Assembly (NCBI GenBank): GCA_035279785.1
Contig: DATEHC010000013.1
Location: forward strand, 1-23,403
Length of the DNA: 23,403 nucleotides
Reading direction: 5' to 3'
Source: 40CM-4-65-16 sp035279785
GTDB taxonomy: Bacteria > Chloroflexota > Dormibacteria > Dormibacterales > Dormibacteraceae
A program made the position numbers and the translations under genes. This document shows, piece by piece, positions 1 to 8,086 of the stretch (positions within the stretch are counted from its first letter, which is position 1; the number at the start of each line of letters is the position of its first letter). The notes under the pieces are model-generated. The model did not search any database. It was not told where the DNA came from and saw only the letters and a list, made by a program, of their open reading frames with translations.

Positions 1-1917
1 GAGACGATCGACGAGCCCAACGACCGCCGGCTGTTCGCGCTTCTCGAAGCGCTGCGCAACGGCATCGATGCCGCGTCGCTGGCGTCGCGCAGCGGCATCG
101 ACCGGTGGTTCATCGACCGCCTGGCCAACATCGTGCGCCTCGAAGCGCACGGCACCGTGCGCGAGCTGCGCCGTGCGGGCTTCTCCGACTCGATGATCAG
201 CGCCCTGCGCGGCGAGACCGTGGATCCGGCGCTGCCGACCTACAAGCTCGTCGACACCTGCGCGGGCGAGTTCGAGGCGGCCACGCCCTACTACTACTCG
301 TGCTGGGAAGAGGAGTCAGAGGTCAGGGCGGTTGAAGGCAGGACCGCGGAGGTCATCGGGTCGGGCCCGATCCGGATCGGCCAGGGGATCGAGTTCGACT
401 ACTGCTCGGTCCATGCGGCGTGGGCGCTGCGCGACGCGAACGTGCGCGCGGTGATGGTCAACTCCAACCCGGAGACGGTGTCGACCGACTTCGACACCTC
501 GGACCGCCTGTACTTCGAGCCGCTCGACCTCGAGGGAGCGCTGAACGTCGCCCGGACCGAGAACGCGTCCGGCGCGCTGGTCCAGTTCGGCGGCCAGACC
601 GCCATCAACCTGGCCGAGCCCCTCGACCGCAACGGCGTGAGCATCCTCGGGTCGAGCGTCGAAGCGATCGACCTCGCGGAGGACCGGCGCGCGTTCGCAG
701 CCTCGCTCGACGCGATCGGCATCCCCCAGCCGATGGGCGGAACCACGACAACGGTCGACGAGGCGGAGAGCATCGCCGAGCGCACCGGCTATCCGGTGCT
801 GGTGCGACCCTCCTACGTGCTCGGCGGACGCGCGATGGAGATCGTGCGCAACCGCGAGGAGCTCCGGCGGTACATGACATGGGCGATCGGCGCGATGCCC
901 CGCGGGCAGGTCTTGATCGACAAGTACTTGCAGGGCACCGAGGCGGAGGTCGACGCGATCTCTGACGGCGAGACGGTCGTCATCCCCGGCGTGATGCAGC
1001 ACGTGGAGCGTGCGGGGGTCCACTCGGGCGATTCCTACGCCGTTTACCCTGCGCCTGGCCTCGAGCGCGGGGAGATCGACACCATCGTCGACTACACCAT
1101 GCGCATCGCGCGACATCTGCGCCTGCGCGGGCTGGTCAACGTGCAGTACGTCGTTCACCGTGGCCGCGTCTATGTCCTCGAGGTCAATCCGCGAGCGTCC
1201 CGGACTGTGCCGTTCCTGTCGAAGGTGACGGGCGTGCCCATGGTCAAGCTCGCGACCCAGGTCATGCTCGGGCAAAAGCTCGCCGACAAGGGCTGGAAGA
1301 GTGGGCTCGTCCCGCGCCGCGATCTCGTCGCAGTCAAGGCTCCCGTCTTCTCGATGAACAAGCTCGCGAAGGTCGACACGTATCTAGGGCCCGAGATGAA
1401 GTCGACAGGAGAGGCGATCGGCATCGCCCGGACCCTGAACGAGGCGATGCGCAAGGCGTTCGCCGCGTCGGGCATGCACGTCGAGCGCGGGAGCGCCGCG
1501 CTGCTGACGATCGCCGACGCCGACAAGCCCGAGCTGTTTCCGATCGTGTCGCGTCTCGTGCAGCTCGGATGCAAGCTCGTCGCCACCGAGGGCACCGCAC
1601 GTGCGCTGACGGCAGCCGGCTTCTCGCCTCGGGTCGTGGGCAAGATCGGCGAGGAATCGCCGAACGTGGTCGACGTGATCGTGCGCGGCGAGGTGCAGCT
1701 CGTCATCAACACGATGTCGAACATCTACGAGGACCCGGGCGACGGGAATCCAGTGATCAAGGACGGCTTCGAGATCCGGCGCGCAGCGGTCGAGAGGCGC
1801 ATTCCGTGCCTCACGTCGCTCGACACCGCCGCCGCGTTGCTCGAGTCGGCGGTCAACGCGCGCGAAGAGATGGAGGTCCGGACGATCGGCGAGTGGCGCG
1901 AGAGTGTTTCTGCTTGA
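1..1917 (+). CDS. carB: Carbamoyl-phosphate synthase large subunit, C-terminal part (5' end outside window)
   Basis: The reading frame is open from base 1, so the gene begins upstream; 638 residues of the usual ~1,070 are visible. CarB makes carbamoyl phosphate from bicarbonate, glutamine-derived ammonia and two ATP, feeding pyrimidine and arginine synthesis in the cytoplasm. The visible part starts in the helical oligomerisation region, continues through the second ATP-grasp unit (GSGPIRIGQGIEFDY linker near residue 118, LVRPSYVLGGRAMEIV near 267, EVNPRASRTVPFLSK near 395), and ends in an MGS-like allosteric domain from about residue 500. The stop codon lies inside the start of pyrK (14-base overlap), so the two are probably co-transcribed and translationally coupled. 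No frameshift or missing motif was seen. Identification is secure. Confidence 0.97.
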   Translation, partial: ETIDEPNDRRLFALLEALRNGIDAASLASRSGIDRWFIDRLANIVRLEAHGTVRELRRAGFSDSMISALRGETVDPALPTYKLVDTCAGEFEAATPYYYSCWEEESEVRAVEGRTAEVIGSGPIRIGQGIEFDYCSVHAAWALRDANVRAVMVNSNPETVSTDFDTSDRLYFEPLDLEGALNVARTENASGALVQFGGQTAINLAEPLDRNGVSILGSSVEAIDLAEDRRAFAASLDAIGIPQPMGGTTTTVDEAESIAERTGYPVLVRPSYVLGGRAMEIVRNREELRRYMTWAIGAMPRGQVLIDKYLQGTEAEVDAISDGETVVIPGVMQHVERAGVHSGDSYAVYPAPGLERGEIDTIVDYTMRIARHLRLRGLVNVQYVVHRGRVYVLEVNPRASRTVPFLSKVTGVPMVKLATQVMLGQKLADKGWKSGLVPRRDLVAVKAPVFSMNKLAKVDTYLGPEMKSTGEAIGIARTLNEAMRKAFAASGMHVERGSAALLTIADADKPELFPIVSRLVQLGCKLVATEGTARALTAAGFSPRVVGKIGEESPNVVDVIVRGEVQLVINTMSNIYEDPGDGNPVIKDGFEIRRAAVERRIPCLTSLDTAAALLESAVNAREEMEVRTIGEWRESVSA

Positions 1918-2653
1918 CGCGCCGATAACGGCGCGCCGCGAGGTCGCGCGCGGCATGTTCGTCCTGACGATGCGCGCACCAGAGATCGCGGCCGCGGTGC
2001 GCGCGGGACAGTTCGTCAACGTCGGTTGGTCGCCTGGCCCCTTGCTGCGCCGGCCGTTTTCGGTTTACCGCTCGCTGGACGAGGACGTCGAGATCGTGCT
2101 GAAGGCCGTCGGAGCAGGCACCACGGCCCTGATCGGCATGGACATCGGCGATCGCGTCAGCTGTCTCGGCCCCCTCGGCCGCGGATTCGACTTCTCGCGT
2201 GGTGAGCACGCGGTGCTCGTCAGCGGCGGGCTCGGAGTTGCGCCCATGCCGATCGCGGCTCGCGACGCGCGCAAGGCCGGCATGCGGGTTACGTGGGTGC
2301 ATGGGGCGCGCACGGCCCCGGAGCTGTGCACCGAGGCCCACGGCGACAGGGTCGTGTGGGCGACCGACGACGGATCGCGCGGATCGCGGGGCACGGCGGT
2401 CGCGGCGGCGCCGGACGGCGACACCGTCTTCGCGTGCGGTCCCAACCCGATGCTCGCGGCCGTCGCGGAACGGTGGCCGGACGCGCAGGTCGCGGTCGAG
2501 ACCTACATGGGCTGCGGCACGGGCGTGTGTCTCGGCTGCGCGGTGCCGCTGAAGCGCGGCGGCTACGACCGCGCCTGCACCGAAGGCCCTGTGTATCGCG
2601 CCGGCGACATCGACTGGAGCGCGCTGCCCTCGCACCTCGCGTACGCGGTATGA
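1904..2653 (+). CDS. pyrK: Dihydroorotate dehydrogenase electron-transfer subunit (PyrK)
   Basis: This is the 249-residue FAD/[2Fe-2S] subunit that passes electrons from PyrD to NAD+ in class 1B dihydroorotate dehydrogenase. An FAD-binding motif RRPFSVYR lies near residues 49-56 and a nucleotide-binding GGLGVAPM segment near 108. The C-terminal iron-sulfur ligands are C204, C209, C212 and C225, the family spacing. The GTG start at 1904 lies inside the carB end and gives the expected N-terminus (MFLLDAPITAR). The gene's TGA overlaps the ATG of pyrD in an ATGA junction, so the three pyrimidine genes form one coupled unit. Length and all cofactor motifs agree with the family. Confidence 0.95.
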   Translation: MFLLDAPITARREVARGMFVLTMRAPEIAAAVRAGQFVNVGWSPGPLLRRPFSVYRSLDEDVEIVLKAVGAGTTALIGMDIGDRVSCLGPLGRGFDFSRGEHAVLVSGGLGVAPMPIAARDARKAGMRVTWVHGARTAPELCTEAHGDRVVWATDDGSRGSRGTAVAAAPDGDTVFACGPNPMLAAVAERWPDAQVAVETYMGCGTGVCLGCAVPLKRGGYDRACTEGPVYRAGDIDWSALPSHLAYAV

Positions 2654-3564
2654 GGCCCGACGTCTCCGTTCAGGTCGGCGGGCTCAAGCTGCGCGGGCCG
2701 GTCCTCGCGGCGTCGGGCACTTTCGCGTACGGCACCGAGGTCCCGCTCCTCGAACGTCGCGCGCTCGGCGGAATGGTCTCGAAAGGGATCTTCCTGCGCC
2801 CCCGCGACGGCACCCCGCCGAACCGGATCGTGGAAACGCCGAGCGGCATGCTCAACGCGATCGGCCTTCAGGGTCCGGGCGTGAACGCGCTGATCCGTGA
2901 CTACGCGCCGAAGTGGGCGGAGTGGGATTTTCCGGTCCTGGTCAACATCAATGGCGAGTCGGCGGCGGAGTACGGCGAGCTGGCGGCGCGCCTTGACGGC
3001 GTCCCGGGGATCGCGGGATTCGAGATCAACATCTCCTGCCCCAACGTCGAGCAGGGCGGCCTGTACTTCGGCAACGACCCGGCCGCGGCCGCGGCCGTGA
3101 CCGAGGCCGTGCGCAAGCGGACGCAGCTGCCGGTGTGGGTGAAGCTCACGCCGATGGTCTCGGACATCGGAGTCATCGCCCGCGCAGTGGAATCGGCGGG
3201 TGCCGACGCGCTGTGCGCGATCAACACCTTCGTCGGGATGTCGATCGACCTCGCCTCCTACAAGCCGCGACTGAGCTTCCGGACCGGCGGTCTGTCTGGA
3301 CCCGCGATCCGCCCCCTCGCCGTGCATCTTGCTCATCAGGCCGCCCGCGCGGTGCGAATTCCGGTCATCGGAATCGGCGGCATCTCGCGTGCCGAGGACG
3401 CGCTCGAGTTCCTGGTGGCGGGCTGCACCGCGGTGCAGGTCGGCACCGCGACGTTCGTCAATCCGCGGGCGATCGCGGACATCAACGATGGCATCGCCGG
3501 ATTCCTCCAGAGGCGCGGCTTCAAGTCGCTGGCCGAGCTGCCTCGCTATCTTCCTCGCGACTGA
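2650..3564 (+). CDS. pyrD: Dihydroorotate dehydrogenase catalytic subunit, class 1B
   Basis: This is a 304-residue FMN TIM-barrel enzyme oxidising dihydroorotate to orotate. NISCPN with C130 marks the class 1 enzymes that use cysteine as the active-site base. ASGTFAYG, MVSKGIF, NINGES and the late IPVIGIGGISRAEDALEF segment are the FMN- and substrate-contact regions expected for the family. The adjacent PyrK gene fits the class 1B (NAD-dependent) type. The ATG at 2650 overlaps the pyrK stop (ATGA). The TGA at 3562-3564 shares its last base with the ATG of the next gene. Confidence 0.96.
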   Translation: MRPDVSVQVGGLKLRGPVLAASGTFAYGTEVPLLERRALGGMVSKGIFLRPRDGTPPNRIVETPSGMLNAIGLQGPGVNALIRDYAPKWAEWDFPVLVNINGESAAEYGELAARLDGVPGIAGFEINISCPNVEQGGLYFGNDPAAAAAVTEAVRKRTQLPVWVKLTPMVSDIGVIARAVESAGADALCAINTFVGMSIDLASYKPRLSFRTGGLSGPAIRPLAVHLAHQAARAVRIPVIGIGGISRAEDALEFLVAGCTAVQVGTATFVNPRAIADINDGIAGFLQRRGFKSLAELPRYLPRD

Positions 3565-4244
3565 TGAGCGAGCTACCGCCGCAGCGTCGCGACTCCGAGG
3601 CCATCCAGATCCTGGCCACCGAGCACTGGAGCCTCCTTGCGACTCGCGCCCTCACCTACCAGGAGTCACTAGGTCGCGTGAACATGTTCCTGGCCATCCT
3701 TTCGGGCGCGGTCATCGCGCTGGCGCTGATCGCGCAGGCCGACCATTTCGGCACGGCCTTCATATCGATCGCGATCTTCATGCTCGCCGTCGTCTTTTTC
3801 GTCGGCCTTGCCACGGTGCGCCGGCTGAACATGCTGAACCGGGACGACTACCTGACTGTGGTCGGCATGAACAGGTTGCGTCACGGCTACTTCGACGTTC
3901 ACCCGGAGCTCGAGCAGTACTTCACGACGGGGTCCCACGACGACCTGCTCGGCGCGCTGCGGACCCTCGGGCTCGACGTTGTGACGGCCCAGGGCCTCGG
4001 CACCTTCTTCCACGGCTTCGTGACCCTGCCGGGAATGGTCGGGGTCATAGTCGCCGCAGTCGGTGGCGCAATCGGTGCCCTCGCCGCAATCGGCTTCGGG
4101 GCGCCGACGTATGCCGCGATCCTGGCCGGCGCGGCGGCTTTCGCCGCAGCGGAGTTCGGGATCTACGCCGTCGGACGCCGCTCATTCCGGCGCTACGGGC
4201 CGAGCCTCGAGTCGCGGTTTCCGACGCCAAAACCGCCAACTTAG
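3564..4244 (+). CDS. Unknown membrane protein, 226 aa
   Basis: I do not recognise a named family. The N-terminus is soluble and contains a distinctive ILATEHWSLLATRALTYQESLGR stretch around residues 13-35. Two hydrophobic segments follow near 37-55 and 62-83, then a charged middle of about 70 residues. Another pair of Ala/Gly-rich membrane segments lies around 150-175 and 178-200, ending in a basic tail (RRSFRRYGPSLESR). This suggests four membrane helices with a cytoplasmic middle domain. The start shares one base with the pyrD stop (TGATG), so it is probably the last gene of the pyr unit; the ABC genes begin 29 bases later. A link to pyrimidine metabolism is not implied by the sequence. Confidence 0.8.
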   Translation: MSELPPQRRDSEAIQILATEHWSLLATRALTYQESLGRVNMFLAILSGAVIALALIAQADHFGTAFISIAIFMLAVVFFVGLATVRRLNMLNRDDYLTVVGMNRLRHGYFDVHPELEQYFTTGSHDDLLGALRTLGLDVVTAQGLGTFFHGFVTLPGMVGVIVAAVGGAIGALAAIGFGAPTYAAILAGAAAFAAAEFGIYAVGRRSFRRYGPSLESRFPTPKPPT

Positions 4245-4273
4245 ACCCGACCGGCCGTCAAAATCCTCTAGCC

Positions 4274-5071
4274 GTGTTGGAAGTTATCGGCCTCGCCAAG
4301 AACTATGGCGACGTGCTTGCACTCCGTGAGCTGACCGTTCAGGTCGACGAGGGCCAGTGCCTGGTGCTCCTCGGCCGCAACGGGGCCGGCAAGACGACCG
4401 CGCTGCGCTGCATGGCCGGGGTTCTGACGCCGACCGCCGGCACCGTCAGGGTCGATGGCATCGACTCCGCGATAGATCCGGCCGGCGTTCGTGCGCGGGT
4501 CGGGCTCATGCCTGAGGTCCCGGGACTGTACGAGCGGATGTCGGCCCGTGCCTATCTCGACCACTTCGGCGCGATCTACGACATCGAGCCGGCCGACCGA
4601 ACCCGCCGCATCGACGGTCTGCTCGAGATATTCGAGCTCACCGACGCCGGCGACCGATGGCTAGGCACGTTCTCCAAGGGCATGCGGCAGAAGGTCGCGC
4701 TGATCCGCGCGACGCTGCACCGCCCGCGCCTGATCCTCGCCGACGAACCGACGTCCGCCCTCGACCCCGACAGCGCGCGACGAGCTTGGGTCTACCTCAA
4801 GGACCTGCAGAGGCAGGGATGCGCCCTGGTCATCTGCACCCACAGCATGGAGGAGGCCGAGCACCTTGCCGGTCACATCGGGATCATGTCGGGCGGCCGC
4901 GCCCTGGCTGTCGGCGACATGAACGAGCTGCGCCGCGCGTCGGGCTTGAAGACCCGCCAGGAGATCCGCGAGCTGCCCACGCTCCAGGACATCTACCTGG
5001 CGATCGTCGATAAAGCGGGCGACCACGCAATGACGGATGAGCATGAGCTGGCCACAACTCGATCGGCATAA
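4274..5071 (+). CDS. ABC transporter ATP-binding protein
   Basis: This is a 265-residue ATPase of the NatA/CcmA type that powers ABC-2 permeases. The Walker A motif is GRNGAGKTT near residues 34-42. The signature motif is the variant TFSKGMRQKVAL rather than LSGGQ, which is common in this subfamily. Walker B and the D-loop appear as LILADEPTSALDPD, and the switch His as CTHSMEEAEHL. The GTG at 4274 was chosen because it begins the conserved LEVIGLAKNYGDVLAL strand; upstream codons in frame belong to the previous gene region. A possible -10 (CAAAAT, 4259-4264) lies 9 bases before it. The 3' end overlaps the permease start by 35 bases, so the pair almost certainly works together. The substrate cannot be told. 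Confidence 0.92.
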   Translation: MLEVIGLAKNYGDVLALRELTVQVDEGQCLVLLGRNGAGKTTALRCMAGVLTPTAGTVRVDGIDSAIDPAGVRARVGLMPEVPGLYERMSARAYLDHFGAIYDIEPADRTRRIDGLLEIFELTDAGDRWLGTFSKGMRQKVALIRATLHRPRLILADEPTSALDPDSARRAWVYLKDLQRQGCALVICTHSMEEAEHLAGHIGIMSGGRALAVGDMNELRRASGLKTRQEIRELPTLQDIYLAIVDKAGDHAMTDEHELATTRSA

Positions 5072-6374
5072 GGCTGCGCTGGTCGCGAAACGCGACCTGA
5101 AGGACGCGGTCAGCGAGCTGCGCCTGATCATCGCGATGGTCGGATTGACACTCGCGATCCCCATCGGGTCGGGCTCGGGCGTGCGCGCCCTCGCTGTCTT
5201 CGGCGGCGGCACGGCAGTGGTCAATCGCCTCGCGCTGGTAGGCGCTTTCTTCGTCGTCTTCATCCCGGCGAGCTTCTCGCTCGTCCTCGCCCTGGAATCG
5301 TTCGTCGGCGAGCGCGAGCGGACGACGCTCGAGGTCCTGCTCTCGACGCCGCTGCGCGAGGCGGAGATCTATGCGGGCAAGGTCGTCGCGGTCCTCACGG
5401 TCTCATTGACCCTTTGTTATGGCGGCCTGGTCGTGTACTGCCTTGTCACGTTCCCGGGGCTGGGCTACTTCCCGCTCGCGATCCTTCTCGCGCTGGCGTT
5501 GTCGACGATCTGCCAGGTGGCCGCGATGGTCGCCGGCGCCGTGATCATCAGTCTCAACGCGCGGACGATGCGCGCCGCCAACGTGATGGCGTCTTTCATC
5601 ATCCTGCCGATGTCGGTCGTGCTCCAGGTTGAAGCGGCCCTCATCCTGCTGGGGCGCGCCGAGATCCTGTGGGCGTTTGCGCTGCTGATGACCGTGGTCG
5701 CCGTCGCGCTGCTGCGCATGGGCTTCAGCGGCTTTTCACGCGAGGCGTTGCTCGCGCGCGACGTCGGGCTGCGGCATCCCGTGCGAAGAGCGCTGCGCGC
5801 GCTCAACGCCAGCTTCGACACCAGGCCGGGATTTCTCCGCCTCCTCTGGATGCGAAAGACACCGATGCTGATCGCGGCCATCGGCTTTCCACTGGGCGCG
5901 GCCGCCGGATACCTGGCCGGAGTCTCCAACGCGATCCCGACGGTCGTCATCAAGCCGGTGCTCTCGAGCCTCGTCAAATCCACCGGTGACAGCGGCCCGC
6001 TGATCGAGGCCGCGGCGATCTTCAGCCACAACGTCCTTGCTTTCATCCTCGTCGCCGCACTCGCGGTGTCAACGGCAGGGTTGAGCGGATTCCTCCTGAC
6101 CTTCGCGCCGGGATTCCTCCTTGGCTTCGCAGCGGCGCTCTCCTCGTGGAGCCTGGCTTTGACCGGCATCGTGCCCAACGGACTGGTCGAGATACCGGCC
6201 GCGATCATCGCGGGCGGGCTCGTGATCCAGATCGGGGCCACGGCGATCCACATGGACGCCCGCGGGGGATGGGCCGCACGGGTGGTCGCGGCGTTCGCCG
6301 ACTACGTGCGCGCGCTGCGCTGGCTGGTGCCGGCGCTGGCGGTCGCCGCGCTGCTCGAAGTCTTCTTCGGCTGA
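5037..6374 (+). CDS. ABC-2-type permease with SpoIIM-like C-terminal domain
   Basis: This is a 445-residue polytopic membrane protein, the presumed partner of the ATPase it overlaps. The first half resembles ABC-2/NatB permeases: helices near residues 30-45, 65-88 and 118-140, the cytosolic ESFVGERERTTLEVLLSTPL segment typical of ABC-2 permeases near 88-108, and further helices to about 225. The second half (about 270-445) reads like the SpoIIM/DUF95 family: an IFSHNVLAFI helix, a LSGFLLTFAPGFLLGF segment, and GIVPNGLVEIPAAIIAGG, which resembles the PHGIFELPA..IAG signature of SpoIIM. ATG at 5037 or 5043 are both plausible starts. The 3' end runs 73 bases into the convergent MFS gene. The SpoIIM assignment rests on motif reading only. 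Confidence 0.85.
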   Translation: MSMSWPQLDRHKAALVAKRDLKDAVSELRLIIAMVGLTLAIPIGSGSGVRALAVFGGGTAVVNRLALVGAFFVVFIPASFSLVLALESFVGERERTTLEVLLSTPLREAEIYAGKVVAVLTVSLTLCYGGLVVYCLVTFPGLGYFPLAILLALALSTICQVAAMVAGAVIISLNARTMRAANVMASFIILPMSVVLQVEAALILLGRAEILWAFALLMTVVAVALLRMGFSGFSREALLARDVGLRHPVRRALRALNASFDTRPGFLRLLWMRKTPMLIAAIGFPLGAAAGYLAGVSNAIPTVVIKPVLSSLVKSTGDSGPLIEAAAIFSHNVLAFILVAALAVSTAGLSGFLLTFAPGFLLGFAAALSSWSLALTGIVPNGLVEIPAAIIAGGLVIQIGATAIHMDARGGWAARVVAAFADYVRALRWLVPALAVAALLEVFFG

Positions 6375-7597
6375 GAGGACTTAAAGACCTCGGGCGTAAC
6401 CAGGGAGATCCCGACCAGCGACAGCCCGGCGATCATCGCGCCGATCGCCATCGACCACGGCGCCCCGAAGAGTGTCGCGAGGAGTCCGGCCTGTACGTTG
6501 CCGATCGGGCTCATGCCGGCGAAGGCCTGCATGTAGAGCGCCATCACGCGGCCCCGCAGATGGTCGGGTGACAGCGCCTGCAGGCGGCTGTTGGTGGTGG
6601 CCAGGAACGAGATCTGGCAGTAGCCGGCGACGAACAGAGTTGCCAGCGAGATGACGAAGACCCGCGAGATCGAGAACTCCAACAGGGCGACCACCCAGAT
6701 CGCGGCCACCCAAAGCTGGCGGCGCGGATTGGCACCGAGCTCGGGGAAGAAGGCGAGCGTCAGGGCGCCGCCGACCGCGCCCAGCCCCATCGCGGCCAGC
6801 AGGAAGCCGAACCCCTGCGCGCCGACGTGCAGGACGCTGTCGGCGAAGAGCGGCAGCAGCGTCGATCGGTTCATCGCGAACAGGGAGAAGAGGGCGACAC
6901 TGATCAGCAGTCCACCGACCACCGGGTTGCGCCGCGCGTAGGACGCGCCTTCGGCGAGATGCGCGAAGAAGCGCTGGTCGCGCGCGGGTGGCTCGTGTCG
7001 CGGCAGGTCGCGCATCAGAAGCAGAGCCGCGATGGCGGCCAGGTAGCTCACGGAGTTGGACAGGAAGCAGAGCGGCACGCCGAGGAACGCGATCACCACA
7101 CCGGCGAGCGAAGGTCCGATGACGGCGGAAGCGTTGAACACCGAGGAGTTGAGGGCGATGGCGTTGGTCAGGTCCTGCTTGCCGACCATCTCGACGATGA
7201 AGGCCTGCCGGGCAGGCACGTCGAAGACGTTGATGATCCCGGCGGCCAGCGCGGCGACGATGACCATCCAGTAGTCCGCGTGGCCGGTGGCGGTCAGGAA
7301 AAACAGGACGAGCGGCGGGATCGTGAACGCGCTCTGGGTCGCAAGCAGGACGTTGCGCTTGTGGAAGCGGTCGGCGACGATCCCGCCGAGCTGGCCCGCG
7401 ATCAGGATCGGCGTGAACTGGGCGGCGAGTACGAGGCCGACGAGCACGCCGCTGTGCGTCAGCTCGAGGGCGAGCCACGGCATCGCGACGCTCTGCATCC
7501 ACGTGCCCACCGTCGAGACGAGCTGGCCGGTGAAGAACAGGCGGTAGTTGCGGTGACGCAGCGCGCCCAACATTCGCCCCGACGCGGCTTCAGCCAT
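6302..7597 (-). CDS. Major facilitator superfamily exporter (DHA3/EntS-like)
   Basis: This is a 431-residue, twelve-helix transporter. It opens with GALRHRNYRLFFTGQLVSTVG, the usual N-terminus of the MFS_3/EntS-like group, and has the loop 2-3 motif GGIVADRFHKRN. A central cytosolic loop (LPRHEPPARDQRFF) separates the two six-helix halves. The second half carries DHLRGRVMALYM, the counterpart of the same loop motif. The group is known for siderophore and drug efflux; the substrate here is unknown. The last ~25 residues are Ser/Ala/Lys-rich and are encoded antisense to the end of the upstream permease (73-base convergent overlap). It is divergent from the SRPBCC gene with only 27 bases between the start codons. 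Confidence 0.92.
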   Translation of the reverse strand: MAEAASGRMLGALRHRNYRLFFTGQLVSTVGTWMQSVAMPWLALELTHSGVLVGLVLAAQFTPILIAGQLGGIVADRFHKRNVLLATQSAFTIPPLVLFFLTATGHADYWMVIVAALAAGIINVFDVPARQAFIVEMVGKQDLTNAIALNSSVFNASAVIGPSLAGVVIAFLGVPLCFLSNSVSYLAAIAALLLMRDLPRHEPPARDQRFFAHLAEGASYARRNPVVGGLLISVALFSLFAMNRSTLLPLFADSVLHVGAQGFGFLLAAMGLGAVGGALTLAFFPELGANPRRQLWVAAIWVVALLEFSISRVFVISLATLFVAGYCQISFLATTNSRLQALSPDHLRGRVMALYMQAFAGMSPIGNVQAGLLATLFGAPWSMAIGAMIAGLSLVGISLVTPEVFKSSQPKKTSSSAATASAGTSQRSART

Positions 7598-7603
7598 CTA
7601 GGT

Positions 7604-7620
7604 CGATGATGCGATCATCG
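7604..7620. promoter_or_regulatory. 17-bp inverted repeat in the divergent MFS/SRPBCC promoter
   Basis: CGATGAT-GCG-ATCATCG is a perfect 7-3-7 inverted repeat filling most of the 27-base gap between two divergent start codons (7597 on minus, 7625 on plus). On the plus strand GATCAT (7613-7618), preceded by TG, could act as an extended -10 six bases before the GTG. On the minus strand CATCAT lies 8 bases before the ATG. A repressor bound here could block both promoters. No regulator gene lies next to it. The role is inferred from symmetry and position. Confidence 0.45.
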
Positions 7621-7624
7621 CAAT

Positions 7625-8086
7625 GTGGCCCGTATCCGCGAGCAGGTAGACATCGAAGCCGCGCCGGAGCGCGTGTGGGCGGTGGTGGCCGAGGACGTGA
7701 AGAACGCGCCGAAGTGGACGACGAACCTCGACCGGATCGACAAGCTCGACGACGGACCCCCGGGCCGAGGTACGCGCTACCGCTACCACCTCGATCTTCC
7801 GGGAACGAAGGTGACGCTCGAGGTCGAGCAGGACGTCTACCAGAAGCCGAAGAAATGCGCGGGGCGGTTTGTCAAAGGGCCGCTCAAAGGAACGTGGGCC
7901 TACACCTACACGGCGCGCAAGGACGGCTCGACGCGGCTCACGTACGAGATGGACTACGAGCTGGGCGGGCTGCTTCGATTCGCGGGCGGCCTGCTGGGGC
8001 CGCAGTACGCGGCGGGGATCCACAAGAACATGGAGTCGCTCAAGCGCTACATCGAGTCGGGAAAGGGTCCGAAGCCTAGGCAATAA
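7625..8086 (+). CDS. SRPBCC (START/polyketide-cyclase-like) family protein
   Basis: This is a 153-residue protein with the typical SRPBCC opening, VDIEAAPERVWAVVAED, followed by alternating strands (RGTRYRYHLDLPG, TKVTLEVEQDVYQ, TWAYTYTARKDGSTRLTYEMDYEL) and a long C-terminal helix (AAGIHKNMESLKRYIES). This is the helix-grip fold that encloses a hydrophobic ligand cavity. The ligand or enzyme activity cannot be predicted from sequence. The GTG at 7625 is the only start consistent with the conserved N-terminal strand, and no Shine-Dalgarno site precedes it. The stop overlaps the convergent Rid-family gene by 11 bases. Confidence 0.88.
   Translation: MARIREQVDIEAAPERVWAVVAEDVKNAPKWTTNLDRIDKLDDGPPGRGTRYRYHLDLPGTKVTLEVEQDVYQKPKKCAGRFVKGPLKGTWAYTYTARKDGSTRLTYEMDYELGGLLRFAGGLLGPQYAAGIHKNMESLKRYIESGKGPKPRQ

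Noticed and set aside
316..1275. Long open frame antisense to carB, and similar long antisense frames opposite other genes
   Set aside because: These are shadow frames from high-GC third positions. Their Arg/Ala/His-rich composition has no family resemblance and the opposite strand holds a clear gene.
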